The position numbers and the translations under genes are program-made. Shown in pieces: positions 19,885-27,926 of a stretch of 64,000 nucleotides of DNA. Source of the DNA: Pseudarthrobacter defluvii (GTDB taxonomy: Bacteria; Actinomycetota; Actinomycetes; Actinomycetales; Micrococcaceae); the NCBI RefSeq assembly GCF_030816725.1, contig NZ_JAUSYG010000001.1, positions 4,516,740 through 4,580,739 on the forward strand, in the 5' to 3' direction. A model generated the notes under the pieces. The model did no database searches. It was not told the DNA's origin and worked only from the letters and a program-made list of their open reading frames with translations. Position 1 is the first letter of the stretch. Every line of letters begins with the position of its first letter.

Positions 19885-20459
19885 AGTGCGGCGGCGGTGA
19901 ATTCGGGCCCGTTGTCACACCTCACGTAGGTCGGGGCGGTGCCGGTCTCGGCGATGATGTTCTCCAACACAGCGACCACGTCGGCGGCCTTGAACGACCG
20001 GCGCGGAATGACCGCCAGCGCCGTGCGGGTGTATTCGTCGATGACGTTAAAGAACCGGATGTGCCGTCCGCAAGAGGTCACATCGGACTGGAAGTCGAAA
20101 CTGACCACATGCATCGGGTACTGGGCAGTTAGGCGCTTCTGTTCACCGGCGCCGGGCCCGGTCCGGCGCTTCTTCCTCGCCCGGGGTTTACAGACCAGGC
20201 CTTCATCGCGCCAGAGCCGTCGCACCCGCTTCCTGTTCAGCACCACGCCGTCCCACTCAGGCTGAGCCAGCAGGTGCCAGCGCACCTTCCGCCAGCCCCA
20301 CGCGGGGTGCTGCCCGGCGACGGCGCGCAAGGCTGCACGGAGCCGGGCTTCCTCAAAGCCCATATCGGGCTTCTTCTTGCGGAACGCGGACCGGTTCTGC
20401 CCCAGCACCGCGCACGCGAAACGCTCGGACGCCCCGAACTTCTCCACCGCCATGCGCAC
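19885..20459 (-). pseudogene. IS3-family OrfB, second copy, C-terminally truncated
   Basis: Identical to the first OrfB up to GPEFTAAAL and then cut by the duplication junction; read-through adds only GWVPR, encoded by the neighbouring IS tip (stop at 19866-19868). It retains the first two catalytic Asp residues but lacks the Glu, so it cannot be an active transposase. Confidence 0.9.
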
Positions 20460-20482
20460 GGCACGACGGCGGGGTTCGGGGC

Positions 20483-20761
20483 TCAGAATTTTCCCTTGGC
20501 CACCTCGTTCAGGATGTCGATGGCCAGTTCCTTCTCCGCCAGCAGCCGCTTAAGCCGGGCGTTCTCTTTCTCCAGCTCCTTGGTCCGTTTGGACGCCTCG
20601 GCGTTCTTCTCGGACCCGTACTGGTTCAACCACCGATACCAGGTCGCCTCGGTAACCTGGAGCTCCTTGATTACCTCGACCATCGGGCGCCCGTCATTGA
20701 GCATCTTCTGGCCCTGCCGGACCTTGGCGATGACCTGCTCAGGGGTGTGTCTGCGTGCCAT
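20483..20761 (-). CDS. IS3-family OrfA, second copy
   Basis: A 92-residue protein identical to the first OrfA. It is intact, but the frameshift product from this copy would be a truncated OrfAB lacking the catalytic Glu. Such OrfA or short OrfAB products can act as inhibitors of transposition in IS3 elements; whether that happens here is inference. Confidence 0.85.
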   Translation of the reverse strand: MARRHTPEQVIAKVRQGQKMLNDGRPMVEVIKELQVTEATWYRWLNQYGSEKNAEASKRTKELEKENARLKRLLAEKELAIDILNEVAKGKF

Positions 20762-21368
20762 GATTCGTGAATTTCCTCCTGCGTCCATTCTCGGACACGA
20801 AACTCACACAAACACTGGACTTCTATCTGGGGACCCAACCACACCACCTGCTTCAAGACGCCGGCGTTCGGAATCTTGAACTGCGCGTCCTTCATGTGGT
20901 TGCTGTAGGTTGAATCCTCGCCATTCGACTGCTTGGGCAGTTCGTTACGAAGGAACGGGAAGATGCTCTGGGAGAAGACGGTGAACATCTCGGACTGGGA
21001 GAAGTCCTTGAACTTGGACCAGCGTAGGTCCGAGTAGGGGCGGCCTTGCGGGTCCAGCCCGTCGGGGAACACCGCGTTCTGCAGGGGCTGGCCCAGCAGG
21101 TTGGCGCGCTTCTCTTCGCGCGTGTGGTTCTCGTCGAGGCGCTTCAGGAACAGCAGGTACGTGATCTGCTCGATGACTTCCAAGGGGTTGGAGATTCCGC
21201 CGCTCCAGAACGTATTCCAGACCTTGTCTACTTGGGACTTGATTTCACCTGTGATCACCCGTGTGAGTTTAGTGCGTGATGGGACATCCCAGATGTAAGG
21301 AGTGGCAGCCCCTACTTCGATCTAAAGCCCAACGTGGCGTCAGTGCTCTGTCTGTGGGGTGTGTGAAG

Positions 21369-22628
21369 ATGGCCACTATGAATGATGTGAACCCGGACCT
21401 TGCCCTCTACGTCGAGGGCGAGTCCGCCCTGGTAGCAGGGTCACCTGACGCCATCGCCGAGCTCTTCCGGAAGCTTGATGTGCCGCCCGAATCAACGGCA
21501 AAGGTCGGGACGGCCATCACCGAAATGCTGGCCGCTGCCGGCGGGCTTCTAAGCATCGTGGGGCAGGGAGCAGTAAGTGGCAACTCTTTCCAGATGACCC
21601 CTGAGTCCTACGCGAAGTACTTGGAGTTGGCCGGTTCCACCAAAGAGGCGTTCGGCATCGTCAGCGGCGTCCTTCGCCAGTCCGACGGGACTATCGACAC
21701 CGTGGTGCAGTTGGTGAAATCCTCTCCGGCGGGCCTTCCCGCCGGGCCCAACCCAGCGATGTTGGCAGCCGCGGTAGCTATTCGAGCTGCTATCCACAGC
21801 TTGGAAGTGCAGCTCGAAGCAATCGATGTGAAGCTCGATACGGTGCTTCGGGACACCCGGAATGAAGCGCTGGGCAACATCCAGGGGACGACTTATATTT
21901 TGGACAAGGCCTTTGGGTACTTTGAAGAAACCGGAGAGTTGACGGCCACACTGTGGGACCAGGTGGCAGGACAGGCTGCAGCCTTATCGCAAATGCACGC
22001 CGTCGCGCTCAACCATATAGATGCGCTCGCGGATGGCTTGAGTGCCAAGAGCTTCGGCAAGCGGTTGGACGGTGCAAAGAGTGCTGCGTCCGGCGAACTC
22101 CAGCACTGGCTAATCATTACAGCGGTTGCTCTGACGAATATGGTCCGGATGGATTCACTCGAGATTGTTCATGGGGCCAAGGCAGAATCCACAGGCGCGC
22201 ACGCCCGCCACGTGGAGCGGGCGAGGGAACGCCGGCTAGAGCTCACGCGGTCTAAAGTGCAGAAATTGGCCGATGCTGCCGCGAAAGCGGCGAAGGTGGA
22301 CGCACTGACTCGCGTGGCGAATCCCTTCGAGCTGCCCAAATTCTATGATTCCTTATCGGAAACCCAGCGGCTTCTCATGGTGTTCTCTGAGGCTTATGGC
22401 ATGCCGGCGACGGAGGCATTGGAGCGCAAGGAATGGCATACGTCGCTTCTCGATCTAGGACAGGCCGCCGGAAGCGCAGTGACGGGAGTCGTTGGTGCTG
22501 CGGCTGGCACTGTGGCCGCCGCACCAAAGGCCATAGCCCACGGCGTGGAGGACGGCATCCTGCAGGTTGCCCAGGGCATAGAGCAACGCCGCAAGAGCAC
22601 CGACCCGGACGACAGCTTGAAGTCCTAA
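21369..22628 (+). CDS. Unknown protein divergent from restriction operon
   Basis: A 419-residue protein from the ATG at 21369 (a second ATG at 21378 is equally possible; the frame is open upstream to 21276). I do not recognise the family. It is Ala-rich and mostly helical; the middle (VRMDSLEIVHGAKAESTGAHARHVERARERRLELTRSKVQ) looks like a long charged helix, and near the C-terminus there is a Gly/Ala-rich stretch (GSAVTGVVGAAAGTVAAAP) resembling a glycine-zipper membrane segment, followed by a charged tail. There is no signal peptide. It is transcribed away from hsdM across a 110-bp gap and lies in a defence island, so a defence role is possible but not shown. Confidence 0.75.
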   Translation: MATMNDVNPDLALYVEGESALVAGSPDAIAELFRKLDVPPESTAKVGTAITEMLAAAGGLLSIVGQGAVSGNSFQMTPESYAKYLELAGSTKEAFGIVSGVLRQSDGTIDTVVQLVKSSPAGLPAGPNPAMLAAAVAIRAAIHSLEVQLEAIDVKLDTVLRDTRNEALGNIQGTTYILDKAFGYFEETGELTATLWDQVAGQAAALSQMHAVALNHIDALADGLSAKSFGKRLDGAKSAASGELQHWLIITAVALTNMVRMDSLEIVHGAKAESTGAHARHVERARERRLELTRSKVQKLADAAAKAAKVDALTRVANPFELPKFYDSLSETQRLLMVFSEAYGMPATEALERKEWHTSLLDLGQAAGSAVTGVVGAAAGTVAAAPKAIAHGVEDGILQVAQGIEQRRKSTDPDDSLKS

Positions 22629-22665
22629 ATCTGCCGGTTTCTGAATGGGAAGGGCAGCGGGCGGA

Positions 22666-23283
22666 TCAGAGGTGCTGGATGCCTGCCCGCTGCATCGCGT
22701 CCCGGTAGGTCTCGACGTTCTTGGCGAGGAGTTCTTCCTGCTTGGCCTCAGAAACAGCAAAGGCCCTGCCGCCAAGGGCGGAGGCCTTGTAGATCTTGAT
22801 GCCGGCATTCTTCAGTGACGAGTGGTAGGTCTTCTCGAACAGCGTCAGGAAGGTGGATGCGTCGGTACCATGAGCGATGATGGCCGAAACCCGGGAGTTG
22901 ATTTTGAGGAACTGCCGGAACGGGCGAAGACCGTCGGTTTTCTCCTGGACACTAAGTGCCGAGGGACTGCCGCTTTCCCGGATCCAGGGGTAGGCGTTCC
23001 AGGGCATAACGTAACGGGGGTCAAGCTCAGCAAGCTCGTAAATCTGGGTGGCGCGGCGGGCCGCTTCGTCATCGTTGTTGTGCGAGACGAATCCGGACTC
23101 GGTCCCCTTGCCGGGGCTGGCCTGGAGGCTGATGATCCTGCACTCATCTTCGTCGTGCACGGGGTCGATGTAGGGGACGATGGAATCGGGCTTCTTTTCC
23201 ATCAATTCATCGCAAAGCTGCGTTACCTTCGCGATGTTCGGTTCCTGTAGCAGGGCCTTTTTTTCGTCCCAATCAATCGTCAC
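22666..23283 (-). CDS. Uracil-DNA-glycosylase-like superfamily protein
   Basis: A 205-residue protein. The motif SLQASPGKGTESGFVSHNNDDEAARR (about 52-77) matches the glycine/proline-rich active-site loop of the uracil-DNA-glycosylase superfamily, PWNAYPW (94-100) matches the substrate-pocket Asn region, and AHGTDA (137-142) occupies the place of the distal His motif. Canonical catalytic residues of Ung are not obvious, so it may be a divergent member with another base specificity or a non-catalytic role. It lies at the edge of the restriction island, convergent with the unknown gene at 21369-22628. Confidence 0.6.
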   Translation of the reverse strand: MTIDWDEKKALLQEPNIAKVTQLCDELMEKKPDSIVPYIDPVHDEDECRIISLQASPGKGTESGFVSHNNDDEAARRATQIYELAELDPRYVMPWNAYPWIRESGSPSALSVQEKTDGLRPFRQFLKINSRVSAIIAHGTDASTFLTLFEKTYHSSLKNAGIKIYKASALGGRAFAVSEAKQEELLAKNVETYRDAMQRAGIQHL

Positions 23284-23370
23284 GATTTCTCCCTTACCAG
23301 CGAGGCGTCCAGATTCAGGCGTCCTATGTCACTCTACGCTTCCCCCGGGAGTGGTGCGCACACCGAATTT

Positions 23371-24750
23371 TCAGGGCGCTCCAGACCGCACCTGCGTTGC
23401 CGCGCTCGGCTTCCGAAGGTGGCTTGTCCTTGTGCCGGGAAGTGGTGGCGCGGTGGAGTGGTAGGTGTGGCCGGTTGGGGTGGCAGTTGCGACCGTATGG
23501 CGTCGCCCGGGGATTTGTTTGGCGGTCCAGCCGGCGGTTTCTTTGGTGTGGTTGCAGGTTTCGCAGAGGCCCTGACCGTTTCCGGCGGTGGTGGGTCCGC
23601 CGTCATGCCAGGCGGTGATGTGGTCGTTGTGCCTGATCGGGGCGTCGCAGTACGGTGTCCGGCAGGTTTCGTCCCGGATCTGGAGGAACCGCTTCAGGCC
23701 GGCCGGGAAGAACCGGGCTTTGGAGTCCAGCGCCACGAGCTCGCCGGTGGCGGGGGCCGTGTAGAGCCGGCGGACCCAGAGAGTGAGGTCGTTGTCAGCA
23801 GTGCCGGTGAGGGCGAGTTCCCTTGCGACTGCTGCGGGGACGGTGCCGTAGCCGGGGAGCCGGGCGGGTTCGGCGTCGGCCTGAAGGAGGGCGCGGTCGG
23901 TCATGACAAGTTGGATCTCCACCCCGCTGATGCCGCCGGGGGTGCCGGTGACGCGTTCGACGAGGATGTCGGCCATGACCTGCCCCCGCGACCTCTCATC
24001 CCCGGCCGAGCGGGCGCTGTCGGCGTCACGCGCCAGCGAGGCGTAAGCGGCGACACCTTGGGCAACTGGCAGGAGGGCGGTCAGGTAGGTCATGGTGTCC
24101 GGGGCCGCGCGCAGGCTCACGCACCGCTCACCGACGGCCCGGGCGGTGCGTTTAGCGACCGAGGCGGGGTCCCGCCGGTACGCAGCGGCCCGGACGGCGG
24201 CAATGATGGCCCTGTCTCCCATGCCGTCCAAAGCGCCCATATCGGCGGCGAGTTCCTCATCCACCCCGGCCCGGTCCCCGGGGGAAAGGCAAATGGTTTC
24301 CTTCACGACCAGCGTCACCCGCCACTCATTCAACAAACCGCTTCGAAACGCTGCGACGGTGTGCGGCATCCCGGTGAGGGTCTTGGCCAGGCCCAGCAGC
24401 CGTGAACCCCTCGCCGGGGACTCCCGGCGGGCCAACGCGATCTGTGCAGCGACCCCGGCACCCCGCTCCTCGGCCGGGACCCCGGCGGCGGCCTGCTCAC
24501 CCCGCTGCTGAAGATCAAAGGCCACAGTGGCATCAGCCTGCCGGGTGCCGGCCAGTGATTTCAGGTCCTCCAGCCCACGAATTTGGTCGATCATCCCCGC
24601 ACCGTCGCGGGCCAGGGGAACGCAGGCGAGGAGCTTCAGGACGTCGTCAATGGAAGGCGCCGCAGGCGGGCATGGAATGGCATCAACAGCAGGGAGCCCG
24701 GCACGCCGCACCGTCCGTTGTATTCCCGCCGATTCCAAAACCGCTTCCAT
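23371..24750 (-). CDS. HNH endonuclease-domain protein with DUF222
   Basis: A 459-residue DUF222/HNH protein, a family present in many copies in actinobacterial genomes. DUF222 spans about residues 30-310; the C-terminal HNH region reads RDETCRTPYCDAPIRHNDHITAWHDGG with CETCNHTK following, supplying the paired Cys residues and catalytic His. The ATG at 24750 has a GGTGGAAG-like RBS; an in-frame GTG at 24789 is an alternative. Function is not established; some are linked to mobile 13E12-type repeats. Confidence 0.88.
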   Translation of the reverse strand: MEAVLESAGIQRTVRRAGLPAVDAIPCPPAAPSIDDVLKLLACVPLARDGAGMIDQIRGLEDLKSLAGTRQADATVAFDLQQRGEQAAAGVPAEERGAGVAAQIALARRESPARGSRLLGLAKTLTGMPHTVAAFRSGLLNEWRVTLVVKETICLSPGDRAGVDEELAADMGALDGMGDRAIIAAVRAAAYRRDPASVAKRTARAVGERCVSLRAAPDTMTYLTALLPVAQGVAAYASLARDADSARSAGDERSRGQVMADILVERVTGTPGGISGVEIQLVMTDRALLQADAEPARLPGYGTVPAAVARELALTGTADNDLTLWVRRLYTAPATGELVALDSKARFFPAGLKRFLQIRDETCRTPYCDAPIRHNDHITAWHDGGPTTAGNGQGLCETCNHTKETAGWTAKQIPGRRHTVATATPTGHTYHSTAPPLPGTRTSHLRKPSAATQVRSGAP

Positions 24751-24851
24751 GACCAAAGTCTTCCACCAGGGTCTGACAGTGGCAGGCACCCAAAACCCCT
24801 ATGTGGAAAACGGAATGCAGCACCGGTCCCGGGCATGCTGTTCAATGGATT

Positions 24852-25376
24852 ATGCAGTTCACCAGGAAGGGCCTGAAGGCGGAAGGCTTCGCCGGGTTCC
24901 GGCCTATCCGAACCCTTGAAGCCATGAGAATTCCGCAGGGAACAGGCCTCTTCGCCGTCGTCGCTCCGGACGATTTCCAGCCGCGCTTTCTCCCGAAAAG
25001 CACCGCGGGCGTCTTCAAGAAGAAGGACCCATCCCTCCCCGCAGCCCCGTTGGCCGCCGAGTGGGTGGATCGTGCCGTGGTTCTCTACGTGGGAAAGGCC
25101 GGACCCGGAAGCCAAGGCAACCGGGGGCTGCGGCGGCAGGTCAAGGAATTCGTCGACTTCGGGCAGGGAAGGCCTCCCGGGCACTGGGACGGGCGGTTGA
25201 TCTGGCAGCTTGCCGACGCCGGGTCATTGGCTATTGCGTGGAAAGAACTTCCAGCGGACCAACTGAACGGCGCAGAGGCGGCGTACCACGCCGCTTTCGT
25301 GGAGGAGTTCGGCCGGTTGCCCTTCGCTAACCTCGCCCAGGCGCGCACCAAGGCGCGCACCAAGGCGGGTGCCTGA
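24852..25376 (+). CDS. GIY-YIG-like small protein
   Basis: A 174-residue protein. The pair GLFAVVAPDDFQ and AVVLYVGKAGPG followed by GLRRQVKEFVDFG resembles a GIY-YIG nuclease core (Tyr in LYVGKA, Arg in LRR), and GHWDGRLIWQL/EEFGRLPFANL fits the later strand and helix. The match is by eye and divergent, so nuclease activity is unproven. The C-terminus ends in a direct 12-bp repeat (ARTKARTKAGA). The start is uncertain: ATG 24852 is taken, ATG 24927 is an alternative. It converges on the S4-domain gene 18 bp away. Confidence 0.6.
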   Translation: MQFTRKGLKAEGFAGFRPIRTLEAMRIPQGTGLFAVVAPDDFQPRFLPKSTAGVFKKKDPSLPAAPLAAEWVDRAVVLYVGKAGPGSQGNRGLRRQVKEFVDFGQGRPPGHWDGRLIWQLADAGSLAIAWKELPADQLNGAEAAYHAAFVEEFGRLPFANLAQARTKARTKAGA

Positions 25377-25394
25377 CGCCGGCAGGCGCGACGG

Positions 25395-25778
25395 TCAGGC
25401 TGGTCCGCGCAGCCGCTCCATCTCGCGGCGGTCCTTCTTGGTGGGCCGCCCCGCCCCCCGGTCCCGTTGGGGCAGGCCAAGCGCCGGCAGGACCGGCCGC
25501 GGGGGAGTGTGGTCGGTAAAGCAGTGCGACGCAGCCTCGGCCCCCACGCGCTTGGCGATCAGCCGCCGCACCTCAAGGATGCGTTCATATCCCGGCATGC
25601 GGACGGTGACCGTATCGCCGGTGACCAGGGTGGCCGAGGCCTTGGAAGGGTTCCCATTGAGGCGGACATGCCCCGCCCGGCAGGCGGCGGTTGCGGCGGA
25701 CCTGGTCTTATAGGCGCGGACGGCCCACAGCCAGGCATCGATGCGGACACTGGCGGGGGAGGAAGGCAGGCTTGTCAT
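25395..25778 (-). CDS. S4-domain RNA-binding protein, Hsp15-like
   Basis: A 127-residue protein with an N-terminal S4 domain (VRIDAWLWAVRAYKTRSAATAACRAGHVRLNG, about 12-43) and a basic, Arg/Lys-rich C-terminus (GRPTKKDRREMERLRG), the layout of Hsp15/RqcP-type proteins that bind stalled 50S-peptidyl-tRNA complexes. The start is the ATG at 25778 (MTSLPSS); an in-frame ATG three codons upstream cannot be excluded. Confidence 0.85.
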   Translation of the reverse strand: MTSLPSSPASVRIDAWLWAVRAYKTRSAATAACRAGHVRLNGNPSKASATLVTGDTVTVRMPGYERILEVRRLIAKRVGAEAASHCFTDHTPPRPVLPALGLPQRDRGAGRPTKKDRREMERLRGPA

Positions 25779-25832
25779 GGTTGGCACCGAGTATAGACCC
25801 GGGCTGCACCGCCCAAGGCAGTAAAACCGGTT

Positions 25833-26957
25833 TCACTCCACGGTCACCAGCACCCGCTGCACCACGTTGTTGCCCATCCCCTGGAAGTTCCAGTTCTGCT
25901 CCAGGGGCTGGGCGGCACCGGTGATGTCCGTGGCGCGGCAGGACAGGACGTGCTCGCCGGGGTTGGCTACCCAGGGCAGGCTCCACCTCCGCCAGGCGTA
26001 CCCACCGGCCGGCTTGTCCAGATGGGCAGGCAGCCACGTGCCGTCAATACCCACCTCGACGGCGGTCACGGCACCTTCCCCGGACCACGCCCTGCCTTCC
26101 AGCATGACCGGGCCCGCGCGCAGGAACCGCTCCCGGGTGAAGAAGTCCGGGACTCCCGGCGGGACCATCAGCGAACGCACCCGGATCCGGGAAACCGGGC
26201 TGCCGCCGTCGTCCGCGGAGCTCTGGTAGCGGTAGGCGACGGCCTGCTGGTACCCGGCGAAGGGTGCCTTCACTACCTCGGTGGACTCCAGCCACTTCAC
26301 ACTGGCCATCCCGTACCAGCCCGGCACCACCAGCCGCAGCGGGTAGCCATGCTGCGGCGGCAGATCAGCGCCGTTCATTTTGTAGGCAAGGACGACGTCG
26401 GGACGCAGGGCTTCACGGATCGGCAGGCTGCGCGCGTAGCTCTGGGGGACGCCGCCCTGCACCCCGGCATCGGCGCCGGTGAAAACGACCTCGACGGCGT
26501 CCGGCAGAACCCCCGCCTTGCCCAGGAGATAGGCCAGCGGCACCCCGGTCCAGTGCGCTGTGCCTACTGCCTCAAGGACCCAGGGCTGGCTGGGCGGCCG
26601 AGGCTCCAGAAGTGACCTGCCGTTGCCTGCGCACTCCAGGGTGACGGGCACGGTGATGGCCGGATCCCTGCGGAGGGCTGCCATGCCCAGCTCCAGGGCG
26701 CGTTCCACCGCCCCGCCGATCCGCAGGTGCCATGACGAGCCGTCGAGATCCGGAATGTCGAAGTGGGTGAGGACGTAGTGCAGTCCCGGGGGCGTGACCT
26801 CGCGGCGGAGGGCCTCCAGCGGCATGGAATGGTTCCGGGCGGCGAGCTGCAGTTCCTCCCGGGTAAGCGGGCCGGACGTAGGCTGCGCGGCCGGGGACGG
26901 GGCCAGCGGGGTGACCGCCGACGGCTCCCGGGTGGACTGCTGGTTGATGTAACTCAT
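25833..26957 (-). CDS. Sulfite-oxidase-type molybdopterin oxidoreductase
   Basis: A 374-residue protein of the sulfite oxidase superfamily. The molybdopterin domain has the Mo-ligand Cys in VTLECAGNGR, with GVPLAYLLGKAG and PQHGYPLRLVVPGWYGMASVKWL also typical. The C-terminal Mo-co dimerisation domain follows (VSRIRVRSLMVPPGVPDF to the end). No Tat signal is evident, so a cytoplasmic location is likely, unlike many bacterial homologues. The start ATG at 26957 lacks a clear RBS; the frame is open 14 codons further. The physiological substrate is unknown. Confidence 0.88.
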   Translation of the reverse strand: MSYINQQSTREPSAVTPLAPSPAAQPTSGPLTREELQLAARNHSMPLEALRREVTPPGLHYVLTHFDIPDLDGSSWHLRIGGAVERALELGMAALRRDPAITVPVTLECAGNGRSLLEPRPPSQPWVLEAVGTAHWTGVPLAYLLGKAGVLPDAVEVVFTGADAGVQGGVPQSYARSLPIREALRPDVVLAYKMNGADLPPQHGYPLRLVVPGWYGMASVKWLESTEVVKAPFAGYQQAVAYRYQSSADDGGSPVSRIRVRSLMVPPGVPDFFTRERFLRAGPVMLEGRAWSGEGAVTAVEVGIDGTWLPAHLDKPAGGYAWRRWSLPWVANPGEHVLSCRATDITGAAQPLEQNWNFQGMGNNVVQRVLVTVE

Positions 26958-27047
26958 GGCGGTGCGATTCTGCTTGGCGGACTGGGGCGCCCCCGGCACA
27001 AACAGGTCTACGCCGCGCCCGCCGGCCCGTCAACGGGGTTTACCCAG

Positions 27048-27926
27048 CTACAGCACCGGCCGTGTCAGGAACTCGGCAAGGCTGATGGGGTCCTGGCCGG
27101 TCAGCCCGTGGACGTCCGGTGAGAGCCCCGACATCTCACCCGCCGCCATCGCCGTGTAGGTGCTGACCCAGGCATCCAGCTGCCACTGCGGGGCGCCGTA
27201 GGAGGCCCGTGACGCGTAGGCTTCCTCCACCGTTTCCGGCTGGTAGCGCACCGTCCGCCCGGTCCCGCCGCTCAGCACCCCGGCCGCCTGTGCCATGGTC
27301 AGTTCCTCCGGGCCGGTCAGGTTGTAGGTCTTGCCCTTGTGGATGGCAGGGTCGCGGAGCACAGCGTGGGCGGAGCGGGCAATGTCCTCCCGCGCCACCC
27401 CCGAGAACACCCCGTCGCCTGCAGGCCCGCGGATGACGCCGTCGTCACCGGTCATCAGCGGCAGGAAGTCGAGGTAAAAGTTGTCGCGAAGGAAGGTGTA
27501 CTCCATTCCGGACGCCTTGATCCGCTCCTCCGTGGCGTAGTGGTCCCTGGCCAGGGTGAAGGTGGCATCCGGCGCCGCCCCATAGAAGGAGGTGTACACC
27601 ACGTGCTCCACCCCGGCCTTTGCAGCGGCATCCACGAACGCATAATGCTGCTGCAGCCTGTCCTCCGCCTCGGCGGCAGACACCATGAACAGGACCTTGG
27701 CACCCTCCAAGGCATGAGTGGAGGTAGCGCCATCCCCGTAGGAACACACCAGAGCATGCGCACCGTCCAGCTGCGGGGCCCGTGCGGCATCCCGCACCAG
27801 CAGGCGCTGGGCGAAACCGGACGCGGCAAGCTGCCGTGACACCATTCCGCCCAGGCCGCCGGTGGACCCGGTGACCGCCAGGTCCGGCAGCTCCGGCAGC
27901 TCCGGCAGTTCCGACGGGGACGCCAC
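27048..27926 (-). CDS. NmrA-like NAD(P)-binding oxidoreductase
   Basis: A 292-residue SDR-type protein of the NmrA/quinone oxidoreductase-2 (QorB-like) group: Rossmann motif TGSTGGLGG near the N-terminus, a YTSFYGA active-site-region segment and LRDNFYLDF. The start GTG (27926) follows directly on the aldo/keto reductase stop (TAAGTG), so translation is coupled. The first residues ELPELPELPDL come from a 9-bp tandem repeat and are unlike the normal short N-terminus. Likely an NADPH-dependent quinone or carbonyl reductase or redox sensor. Confidence 0.85.
   Translation of the reverse strand: MASPSELPELPELPDLAVTGSTGGLGGMVSRQLAASGFAQRLLVRDAARAPQLDGAHALVCSYGDGATSTHALEGAKVLFMVSAAEAEDRLQQHYAFVDAAAKAGVEHVVYTSFYGAAPDATFTLARDHYATEERIKASGMEYTFLRDNFYLDFLPLMTGDDGVIRGPAGDGVFSGVAREDIARSAHAVLRDPAIHKGKTYNLTGPEELTMAQAAGVLSGGTGRTVRYQPETVEEAYASRASYGAPQWQLDAWVSTYTAMAAGEMSGLSPDVHGLTGQDPISLAEFLTRPVL

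Larger units (their letters stand above)
18628..20841 (-). mobile_element. IS3-family element plus truncated tandem copy in hsdM
   Basis: A complete 1257-bp IS3-family element (18628-19884) is followed directly by the last 957 bp of a second copy (19885-20841). Inner ends start with TGGTTGG: 18628 reads TGGTTGGACCCCCG on the plus strand, and the other end, read inward from 20841 or 19884, is TGGTTGGGTCCCC; CCAG follows about 22 bp in on both. The whole block is bounded by a 4-bp target duplication, matching IS3-family habits. Each copy carries orfA and orfB with a -1 slippery site; only the first orfB is complete. Confidence 0.92.
18928..20841. repeat. 957-bp perfect tandem direct repeat within IS3 block
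   Basis: Positions 18928-19884 recur as 19885-20841; the translated orfA and overlapping orfB parts are identical. The junction at 19884/19885 joins the exact terminal base of the IS (CCAACCA) to an internal orfB position (AGTGCGG). Confidence 0.9.
17544..21258 (-). pseudogene. hsdM: Type I DNA methyltransferase subunit, split by IS3 element
   Basis: The N-terminal 139 codons run from GTG 21258 to 20842 (MITGEIKSQVDKVWNTFWS, helical N-domain). The rest runs from 18623 to 17544 and carries the N6-adenine methyltransferase motifs: AdoMet motif I DPASGTCGF and motif IV NPPF. Between them lies an insertion at 18628-20841 flanked by a 4-bp duplication (CACC on the plus strand: 18624-18627 and 20842-20845). 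Removing the insert and one duplicate gives a continuous 498-residue HsdM. The internal ATG/GTG codons of the 3' part may still initiate, but a protein lacking the N-domain is unlikely to methylate. Confidence 0.93.

Noticed and set aside
18628..20841. Composite transposon or CRISPR-like repeat
   Set aside because: The repeats are one IS and its partial copy with no cargo and no spacers.
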